This document shows, one piece after another, positions 43,449 to 49,969 of a stretch of DNA of 64,000 nucleotides. The stretch spans positions 62,001 to 126,000 of the forward strand of contig CAKQGN010000003.1 of the NCBI GenBank assembly GCA_934233745.1, read 5' to 3'. The first letter of the stretch is position 1; the number at the start of each line of letters is the position of its first letter. Origin of the DNA: an uncultured Clostridia bacterium. GTDB taxonomy: Bacteria > Bacillota > Clostridia > Christensenellales > CAG-917. A model generated the notes under the pieces. It ran no database searches. It worked only from the letters and a program-made list of their open reading frames with translations, and was not told the DNA's origin. The position numbers were made by a program, and so were the translations under genes.

Positions 43449-44066
43449 ATGAAAAAACTTGCATTTGCGCTTTGCGCATTACTTATCATCGCAACATGTT
43501 TCACCCTTGTTGCTTGCAATAAAGACGAAAACATCGGCGGAACGACGCCCGTCAGAGACGACTCGGCTTGGTTTTCTCAAGAGGAACTTTCAGCGCGCGG
43601 ATTGGCAAACTTGCCTGCCCCGCAAAACCTCACCGGCAAAATCAATACGGATATAATGTGGTTGAGAAACGGATATTTCTTCTCTCAACCCTGCCCCGAT
43701 GAAGAAACATTCAATGCAAACGCACAAATATATTTCGACTATTTCAAAACAAACTATGACAAGCGTTTCGGCGTGGCGTCCATAAAGGCCATTTCGGCAG
43801 ACAACGTCGATACCTGGTACAATATCACACAAAAATCGGAATTGTCCGACTATTTCGATGACAATCCGAGCAAACTGTATAAATTCTACTATGTACAGGA
43901 CACGACACTCGGAGATGACAATTGCATCGTCAAAAACTCCGTCTATACGTTTGAAATCAGATATGAATTCAGCACAAACGACAACACCTATCTTTTCAAA
44001 ATGATAATCGAAAGTGCGGATGCGTCCAAAAACGGCACCATGTCGTTTCACTATGTTTTGAAATAA
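43449..44066 (+). CDS. Predicted lipoprotein of unknown function
   Basis: 205 residues; signal peptide with lipobox LVAC (Cys23). AGAGG is 7 bases before the ATG at 43449; an ATG at 43443 is also possible. The mature part ends with an antiparallel-looking region (VYTFEIRYEFSTNDNTYLFKMIIESA). No family recognised. Single-gene unit with its own promoter, ending at the long hairpin at 44083. Confidence 0.7.
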   Translation: MKKLAFALCALLIIATCFTLVACNKDENIGGTTPVRDDSAWFSQEELSARGLANLPAPQNLTGKINTDIMWLRNGYFFSQPCPDEETFNANAQIYFDYFKTNYDKRFGVASIKAISADNVDTWYNITQKSELSDYFDDNPSKLYKFYYVQDTTLGDDNCIVKNSVYTFEIRYEFSTNDNTYLFKMIIESADASKNGTMSFHYVLK

Positions 44067-44082
44067 TCGCCTCGATTAAAAA

Positions 44083-44160
44083 AGCACGCCTCCGATGCGA
44101 AGTCCGAAAAGTCTTACAAAACGTAAGTTATACGGTTCGCTCGGAGGCGTGCTTTTCTAT
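44083..44160. terminator. Long nested hairpin acting as bidirectional terminator
   Basis: Outer stem AAAAGCACGCCTCCGA / TCGGAGGCGTGCTTTT, 16 perfect pairs with A/T tracts. Inside, GCGAA/TTCGC and CTTAC-AAAAC-GTAAG form further helices. Located between convergent genes. It lacks the conserved loops of the nested-hairpin family, so it is listed only as a terminator. Confidence 0.8.
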
Positions 44161-44188
44161 TTTGAGAATATCAAATGGTCTTTTTCAT

Positions 44189-44857
44189 TCAATTTGTTTT
44201 GTGTTTCTTGCTTTTCTTGTGTTTCTTTTTTGCTTTTTGCTCGTCGTATTCTTTGATTGCGCTCTCGAAGTCGATTTCTTTCAGATTGCCTTTTGTTGCG
44301 AGATAGCAATGCTTTCCGAGTGCAAATATGTATCTGTCATGGTCTATACTGTCGCTATACACGTTTTCGACTTCGACATTCGGCAAAATTTCGTTGAGTC
44401 TGCGCACTTTTTCCTCTTTTCTGCACACTTTGCCGAGCAGGTGCCCGTTCTTTTTGCTGTGCGGAGATGCTATGCAAAAATCGATTTTCATACGCTTTGC
44501 AATCTCTTCTATGAGAAAATCGGGGCTTGCGCTTATGAGAACGACTTTTCTGTCAGGATCGCGATTTTCGGGTTTGAAAAAGTCATAGATGTCTTTTTGG
44601 TGTTTATCCCAATACTTTTTGACCGTTTTGTCTGTGTTGACAAGGCGGACAAAATTGAACGCAATTTTCTTAAAAACAGGAACGGGAAGTATTTTTGTCA
44701 CCATCAAAAATCCCCAAAACAATTGAAACGGAAGCAAAATAAGCGTCCACGGACAATGCGCCATGCTCCAAAACCAATAGTGCAACGCGCTGTCGTAAGG
44801 GATTGCCGTTTTGTCGAAATCGTAAATATCAACTTTCATTTTGCTTTCTTGTTCCAT
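44189..44857 (-). CDS. HAD-superfamily phosphatase, SerB-like (HAD-IB)
   Basis: 222 residues. Motif I DIYDFDKTAI (Asp nucleophile and Asp acid), motif II LISASPDF, motif III Lys (GKVCRKEEKV), motif IV YSDSIDHD; a hydrophobic helical stretch (LILLPFQLFWGFLMVTKILP) sits in the cap. C-terminus very basic (KKKHKKSKKHKTN). HAD-IB enzymes include phosphoserine and lipid-phosphate phosphatases; the hydrophobic cap suggests a membrane-associated substrate. Start could instead be ATG 44839 (MKVDIYDF). The -10 box TATACT (44867-44872) predicts a transcript beginning only about 3 bases before the ATG at 44857. Confidence 0.8.
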   Translation of the reverse strand: MEQESKMKVDIYDFDKTAIPYDSALHYWFWSMAHCPWTLILLPFQLFWGFLMVTKILPVPVFKKIAFNFVRLVNTDKTVKKYWDKHQKDIYDFFKPENRDPDRKVVLISASPDFLIEEIAKRMKIDFCIASPHSKKNGHLLGKVCRKEEKVRRLNEILPNVEVENVYSDSIDHDRYIFALGKHCYLATKGNLKEIDFESAIKEYDEQKAKKKHKKSKKHKTN

Positions 44858-44924
44858 AACAAAGCAAGTATATCATATTCGCTCATAAAAAGAAAGACCG
44901 TATTTTTAATAAAAGTCCCTAAAA

Positions 44925-44946
44925 TTTAATGTAAATTTAAGATACA
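44925..44946. promoter_or_regulatory. Direct repeat, candidate OmpR-type operator
   Basis: TTTAATGTAAA followed immediately by TTTAAGATACA, an 11-base direct repeat upstream of the response-regulator gene. The 11-base period is typical of PhoB/OmpR-family sites. Confidence 0.4.
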
Positions 44947-45001
44947 TTTTGTAATATAGCGTTAAAATTGAAATATACCCTTTTATTTGACGGAGGTGCG
45001 T

Positions 45002-45682
45002 ATGAGAATACTGCTTGTGGAAGACGAAAAGGAATTGTCGAGAGCGCTTGCTCAAATGCTTATGAAGGACGGCTACGACGTCGATTGTGTATACGACGGT
45101 GCGGACGGACTCAATTTTGCGTCGACGGGAATGTACGATATGATCCTGCTTGACGTAATAATGCCCAAAATGAACGGTTTTGAAGTGCTTGCCACTTTGC
45201 GCCAAAGAAAACTCGAAACTCCCGTGATTATGCTCACGGCTCTCACCGACGAAAACGACAAAATATCCGGGCTTGACAAGGGCGCGGACGACTACGTGTC
45301 AAAGCCGTTCTCTTTCAACGAACTCTCGGCTCGCATTCGTGCGGTATTGAGAAGACGCGGCAAGTTGCTTTCGGACAACAAACTCGAATATCAAAACGCG
45401 TCGCTCGATTTGACCACTTTCACCCTGTCCACACAAAACGGCAGCATCAATTTGACGGGAAAGGAATTCGAGCTTTTGAGATATCTTTTCGAGTATCCGA
45501 ACTTTGTTGCGACAAAGGAAAATCTTATTCTCAAAGCATGGGGACTCAACAGCGAGTTCGAATCCAACAATCTCGAAGTGTACATGTCCTTCCTCCGCAA
45601 GAAGCTGACGCACCTCGGTGCAAATTTCACAATAGAGTCGGTACGCGGAGTCGGATACAAACTCTCCCAGTCCAAAATGTAA
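45002..45682 (+). CDS. OmpR-family response regulator
   Basis: 226 residues: receiver domain with phospho-acceptor Asp51 (DMILLDVIMP), Thr79 and Lys101 (SKPF), then a winged-helix DNA-binding domain (LTGKEFELLRYLFEYPN...VYMSFLRKKL...IESVRGVGYKL). GGAGGT before the ATG at 45002. Cognate kinase follows, but a terminator and separate promoter lie between them. Possibly autoregulated through the direct repeats upstream. Confidence 0.93.
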   Translation: MRILLVEDEKELSRALAQMLMKDGYDVDCVYDGADGLNFASTGMYDMILLDVIMPKMNGFEVLATLRQRKLETPVIMLTALTDENDKISGLDKGADDYVSKPFSFNELSARIRAVLRRRGKLLSDNKLEYQNASLDLTTFTLSTQNGSINLTGKEFELLRYLFEYPNFVATKENLILKAWGLNSEFESNNLEVYMSFLRKKLTHLGANFTIESVRGVGYKLSQSKM

Positions 45683-45687
45683 GCGTC

Positions 45688-45710
45688 AAGGCGCAAATCG
45701 CGCCTTTTTG
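45688..45710 (+). terminator. Terminator between response regulator and kinase
   Basis: AAGGCGC-AAATC-GCGCCTT followed by TTT, 6 bases after the regulator stop. Confidence 0.75.
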
Positions 45711-45735
45711 TTTGCACAAAACCGCATTTTATCAC

Positions 45736-45765
45736 TTGCTTTTGCGCGTATAAAGACCTTATAAT
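45736..45765 (+). promoter_or_regulatory. Histidine kinase promoter giving a leaderless mRNA
   Basis: TTGCTT (45736-45741), 18 bases, TATAAT (45760-45765), then GTTCAT and ATG. The expected start point falls on 45772, the A of the kinase ATG. Confidence 0.75.
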
Positions 45766-45771
45766 GTTCAT

Positions 45772-47031
45772 ATGGAGATTATAAAAAAACAACGCATAAA
45801 TTATACCGTGACAACCACCCTTATCGCCGCAATCTTTTTGTTTGTGGTGCTTGGCGGTTTGTTTGGCGTTGTGTACGGCTCAAACGATGTTTTTATAAAC
45901 AGGGCATTGGAAAAAGCCCTTGCGGATCCCGAACATTACAACGACGGCGTTGCAAACGATTTGAGATGTATTTTTATATATAAATACAACGACGGCACAA
46001 AACCGCACATAGACGGAAAAGTCGACGTATACGGCGATGACGCAACCGATATCATCTTAAAAGCCATCACCGTCGGCGACGGTAAGTTCAAACACAACGA
46101 CATGCATTTTATCGTTGCCAACAGACAATACCCAAACGGTACGCTTTTTGCGCTTATAGACCGCACAAGCTATCACAAGCAACTTGCAAACACCGCGATT
46201 ATGGTGGCGTTGCTCTACTGCTGTTCGGTGGTGTTTGTCGCATTGCTTGCCTTGCTGTCCTCTGCAAGGCTGCTCTCTCCCGTTGCATCGGCGATGACAA
46301 AGCAGCGTGACCTCATCGCAAACGCATCGCACGAACTCAAAACCCCGCTCACGATAATCGCAACCAATCTCAGCGTCATCAAGAGCGAGCCCGATTCCAC
46401 CGTCAAAGACAACGAAAAGTGGATATCGTCGATATCTTCCCAGCTTGTGCGCATGCGCGACCTTGTCAACAGCATGCTCGAACTGAGCAAACTCGAACAA
46501 AGCGAGCTTCAAAAACAAGACGTCAATTTCAGCGAGATTTCCGAGGGCGCATGCCTTGAATTCGAAGCGACTTGTTTTGAAAAAAACGTAAAACTCATCA
46601 CCGAAATTCAACCTGATTTGCACGTGTACGGTGAACCGAACTCCCTTGAACGCCTTGTGGTCATACTTCTTGACAACGCAATCAAATATTCGGGCGACAA
46701 CGGCAAAGTCGGCGTTCGCCTTTTCCTTGACTCAAAGCGTGTTCGTTTGTCTGTTATGAACACGGGCGAGTGTATCTCCAAAGAAGACGCAAAGCACGTT
46801 TTTGACAGATTCTACAGGACGGACGGAGCAAGACAAAACAAGGACAACCAAAGTTTCGGTTTGGGTTTGTCGATAGCGTCGGCAACGGTAAAAGCGCATT
46901 GCGGTGAAATCGACTGCCACGGCATAGAAGGCAAAGGCACGGTTTTCGATGTGTATTTGCCGACGTTGAAACTCAAAAAAGACGGCTCTCCCATTGAACC
47001 GAAAAAGAAGAAAAAATTGTTTGAACTGTGA
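45772..47031 (+). CDS. Two-component sensor histidine kinase
   Basis: 419 residues. TM1 at about 12-36, an extracytoplasmic loop of about 105 residues, TM2 at about 142-165, no clear HAMP, phospho-acceptor His187 in NASHELKTPLT, N box LLDNAIKYSG, and G boxes FDRFYRTDGARQ and FGLGLSIA. Stimulus unknown; downstream PTS-like and M28-like genes on the other strand give no clear hint. The ATG has no Shine-Dalgarno; the -10 box position makes the mRNA leaderless. Confidence 0.92.
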   Translation: MEIIKKQRINYTVTTTLIAAIFLFVVLGGLFGVVYGSNDVFINRALEKALADPEHYNDGVANDLRCIFIYKYNDGTKPHIDGKVDVYGDDATDIILKAITVGDGKFKHNDMHFIVANRQYPNGTLFALIDRTSYHKQLANTAIMVALLYCCSVVFVALLALLSSARLLSPVASAMTKQRDLIANASHELKTPLTIIATNLSVIKSEPDSTVKDNEKWISSISSQLVRMRDLVNSMLELSKLEQSELQKQDVNFSEISEGACLEFEATCFEKNVKLITEIQPDLHVYGEPNSLERLVVILLDNAIKYSGDNGKVGVRLFLDSKRVRLSVMNTGECISKEDAKHVFDRFYRTDGARQNKDNQSFGLGLSIASATVKAHCGEIDCHGIEGKGTVFDVYLPTLKLKKDGSPIEPKKKKKLFEL

Positions 47032-47053
47032 GGGAAACTGTTTGAACCATGAT

Positions 47054-47083
47054 AAAAAGCGCACTGTCAAGGTGCGCTTTTTT
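47054..47083 (+). terminator. Histidine kinase terminator
   Basis: AAAAGCGCAC-TGTCAAG-GTGCGCTTTT then TT, a 10-pair stem. Confidence 0.8.
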
Positions 47084-47161
47084 ATAACATACCATTCAAG
47101 AATAAATAAGGAAAATTTATTTGGATGGGGTTGCACCCCACACACTAAATTATTTTAGTTT

Positions 47162-48472
47162 TTAGTCTAATTTTTGGTCGCCGAATTTGATTGCGCCCGT
47201 TTTGCGCATAAGTTCGCTCACACCAAACGAGATTGCGGCAGGAAGAATAAACAAGCAAAGCACGATGCCGAGTCCGATTTGCCAATCCGGAATTTGTCCT
47301 TTCGATGCGGCTATTGTGCCGAAAATACCGACAAGACCGCTCGTGCCCATACCGCCGCCCGATGCGTTGCAACGAAGTCCCATAAGCACTGCGACCAGTC
47401 CGCACACTGCGCTTGCGACGATTTCCGGCACCATAATCGCCGGTTTTCGCATTATGTTCGGTATTTGGAGCATACTTGTGCCGATTCCCTGCGAAACAAG
47501 ACCTCCGACGCCGTTTTCTCTGAAACTTGCAACTGCAAAACCAATCATATGCGCCGAGCAACCCGCCACTGCCGCACCGCCCGCGATTGCAAAAACGTCG
47601 GGGTTGGCATCAGCGGTTGCGCTGGTTGCGATTGCAATCCAGATTGCCGCAGAGGAAGTCGGCATAGTGAGCAAAATGCCCATTACCACCGCAACAAACA
47701 CGCCAACGATGATTTTGACAGCCGCGCCTGCTTCGATTGCAAAAACTATGAGCTTTGCAAGCAAATCTATAAGTTTGATAAACGGCCATGCAAGGAATAT
47801 GCCTGCAAGGCACAAGAGCATCATTCCGAGCGGAATGAGGATAATATCGAGTTTGGTTTTTCCTGCATAAAGCGATGCGATTTCAACGGTGAGCAACGAT
47901 ACGACATATGCGCCGATTGGGTTGCCCACTGCGCCGAATGCGATTGTAAAAGCCGCTCCGTTGCAAAGCGCATTGACGAGGTTGCCTGCAAATGCGCCTA
48001 CAAGTCCCGTAACCGCCGCCGTAAAAATAACAAGCGGTTTTGCGCCGAGTTTGTGAGCGATGCCGATGCCGATGCCTGCGCCCATAAGCATTTTTGCAAT
48101 GCTTGCGATATAGCCCAGCACTTTCGCAAATGAATTGTCGCCGCACCAAGACGCGATTTGAGCGAGAATCGTGCCTGCGATGAGCGTGCAGAACAAGCCT
48201 TGCGCCATACCCGAAAAAGCGTCGATAAAGTAGCGTTTGCAATACTTTTTGACAACCGCAAGAGCCTTTTTGCCCTTGTTTTCATGCTTTGCGTATTCTG
48301 CAAGAATACCGCCTTTGTCGCTTTCTTGTTCATCGACGGTTTCGTCGGTTTGACACGCCGTTTCGTCTTGTTGAACATCCGACTGTTCGTTGTCGTTATC
48401 GGCGTTGTTTTGAGTCGTTTCTTCATCAAAAACGATGTCTTTTTCTGTGCTTTTATCGTTGTTGTTTTGCAT
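47162..48472 (-). CDS. PTS EIIC-type (PF13303-like) membrane transporter
   Basis: 436 residues. An acidic, Gln/Asn-rich cytoplasmic N-terminus of about 60 residues (QNNNDKSTEKDIVFDEE) is followed by about ten hydrophobic segments. The Gly-rich blocks MGAGIGIGIAHKLGAK, PTSSAAIWIAI, GFAVASFRENGVGGLVSQGIG and SGGGMGTSGLVG are typical of the stand-alone PTS_EIIC_2 family. No EIIA or EIIB partner is encoded nearby and the substrate is unknown. Starts 56 bases after the M28-like gene, likely the same operon; the ribosome site is weak. Confidence 0.8.
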   Translation of the reverse strand: MQNNNDKSTEKDIVFDEETTQNNADNDNEQSDVQQDETACQTDETVDEQESDKGGILAEYAKHENKGKKALAVVKKYCKRYFIDAFSGMAQGLFCTLIAGTILAQIASWCGDNSFAKVLGYIASIAKMLMGAGIGIGIAHKLGAKPLVIFTAAVTGLVGAFAGNLVNALCNGAAFTIAFGAVGNPIGAYVVSLLTVEIASLYAGKTKLDIILIPLGMMLLCLAGIFLAWPFIKLIDLLAKLIVFAIEAGAAVKIIVGVFVAVVMGILLTMPTSSAAIWIAIATSATADANPDVFAIAGGAAVAGCSAHMIGFAVASFRENGVGGLVSQGIGTSMLQIPNIMRKPAIMVPEIVASAVCGLVAVLMGLRCNASGGGMGTSGLVGIFGTIAASKGQIPDWQIGLGIVLCLFILPAAISFGVSELMRKTGAIKFGDQKLD

Positions 48473-48528
48473 TTTTTCACATCCGTTTGCATTGAAAAAT
48501 GCGGTTTATTTGTCGCGAAGTCCGCGTG

Positions 48529-49860
48529 TTATTTGCTTTCGACGTCCACTATTTTCATTTCCGAAGACGGAGCGGTCATAGATACGTCTTCTTCCTCGTT
48601 TGAACTTTGTACATCCTCTTTTGCCATAATCTTCATTGCCGCACCCACACAAAGAGAAAACAGATTTTCCAAATCCGCTTTGGTGAGCGATTTTTCGTGA
48701 TGAGCATAATCCTTTGACACGATAGTTGCGGTGGGATTGCCGTTTTTTGCAAAGGCATTCGATATAAAGCCGTGAAGAGAATTGAGCTTGTGCCCTATCG
48801 TATCGTGGGGCATTGTGGACACGGTTATGCCCTGCTCTATTGCGCTTGCATGCACACTCGATACGACATCGAGAGAAAAATCTATATTGCGTATGGCGTC
48901 GCGCTCGGCAACTTGAAAATTGCTGCTCAGAATATCGCCTATCGCAAGCACCTTTGCCGAGGCAAATTCGGGGTGAGCCTCAACAAACGCATTCGAACCT
49001 CCGTGACCGGCGTTTTCCGCGCCGAAAGAAACATAAACTATCTTTGCGTTGTCGGCAAGAAGTTCGGGTTGCTCTGCAAAATACGCGTAAGTTGCCATGG
49101 CTATTGCGGTTGCGACACCGTTGTTTAGGCGCGCGAACTTCTCGCTTGGCGAAAAGTGAATCACAAACGCCGCGATGCCGAAAATGCCAGATACAAACGG
49201 CAAAATGGTAAATGCGCTTATCTTTGCCGCCACGTTGCCCGTTTGCGTGCCGATTGCCATTTTCAGAATACAAAACAGCACAAAAATGAACACGGACACA
49301 GGCGCAACTATCATGCACAGTTTTCTGACGAGATTGAAATCCCTGACAGGACTGCCGAGCGTTGCGTCATGATTGTCGCAAACGACGAGAATGTTTTTGG
49401 GGGTTGTATCGTCCTTTTGGCTCTCGCTGACGACGTTGTATGACACTTTTTTCGGCAAAATTTTGCCCGCTTTGCGATTGCCGAGATACATAAGCGCAAA
49501 CAAGCTTCCGCCGCCGAGAAACATTGCAAGCGACAAAAGAGTGAGCATAGCTCCCGTCACCCTGTTGCCTGCAAATGACACAAAATACATCACATAGCAA
49601 ACGGCATACCATATGCCCAAAAGCAAAAACGAGCCTCTTCCGAGAAGCGGCGTTGCGGCAAACGCTTCGAGGCGAGTTTTTGCATCCGTTTCGTCATGCA
49701 AACGATTGCGAATGGCTCTTGCGCAAGCGGTTTCCGCCTTGCTTGCCGAGATGCGATGCGGATACTTTTCAAGCTCATGTGAAAAATCCTCGACAAAGTC
49801 GAGTGCGCTTGACATATCTTCCTTGCTTATTATGCTGTGTTTCTCTTCAAGACCTGTCAT
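48529..49860 (-). CDS. M28-like membrane protein, metal ligands apparently lost
   Basis: 443 residues with the frame of an M28 aminopeptidase interrupted by membrane segments (about 78-95, 102-127, 183-203, 218-236). Family landmarks are altered: CDNHDATLGS (161-170) at the first His-x-Asp site, RLNNGVATA (244-252) where NDNASG is expected, and FGAENAGHGGS (279-289) in place of GAEExGxxGS, so the bridging Asp and second Glu are replaced. Probably a pseudo-peptidase with a binding or scaffolding role. No Shine-Dalgarno; the mRNA is predicted to be leaderless. Upstream of the PTS-like gene. Confidence 0.75.
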   Translation of the reverse strand: MTGLEEKHSIISKEDMSSALDFVEDFSHELEKYPHRISASKAETACARAIRNRLHDETDAKTRLEAFAATPLLGRGSFLLLGIWYAVCYVMYFVSFAGNRVTGAMLTLLSLAMFLGGGSLFALMYLGNRKAGKILPKKVSYNVVSESQKDDTTPKNILVVCDNHDATLGSPVRDFNLVRKLCMIVAPVSVFIFVLFCILKMAIGTQTGNVAAKISAFTILPFVSGIFGIAAFVIHFSPSEKFARLNNGVATAIAMATYAYFAEQPELLADNAKIVYVSFGAENAGHGGSNAFVEAHPEFASAKVLAIGDILSSNFQVAERDAIRNIDFSLDVVSSVHASAIEQGITVSTMPHDTIGHKLNSLHGFISNAFAKNGNPTATIVSKDYAHHEKSLTKADLENLFSLCVGAAMKIMAKEDVQSSNEEEDVSMTAPSSEMKIVDVESK

Positions 49861-49866
49861 GTTTCT

Positions 49867-49894
49867 ATTATAGCATGCTTTTTGAATTTATCAA
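49867..49894 (-). promoter_or_regulatory. Promoter of the M28-like gene giving a leaderless mRNA
   Basis: Minus strand TTGATA (49889-49894), 16 bases, TATAAT (49867-49872), AGAAAC, ATG. The expected start point, 49860, is the A of the ATG. Confidence 0.75.
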
Positions 49895-49918
49895 CCTTAA
49901 TCCCTCACACAAAACGGC

Positions 49919-49953
49919 AAAAAGAAAAGGCGCAATCGCGCCTTCTCTTTTTA
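49919..49953 (-). terminator. Terminator of the 872-residue lipoprotein gene
   Basis: AAAAGAAAAGGCGC-AATC-GCGCCTTCTCTTTT, 14 positions with one or two mismatches, symmetric A/T tracts; 17 bases after the lipoprotein stop. Confidence 0.8.
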
Positions 49954-49969
49954 TGCTTTTATTTTGCAA

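Noticed and set aside
44083..44160. Possible sixth nested-hairpin element
   Set aside because: It has a long outer stem and inner hairpins but none of the conserved loop segments or the apical GTAC hairpin, and does not touch a stop codon. An ordinary, if long, bidirectional terminator.
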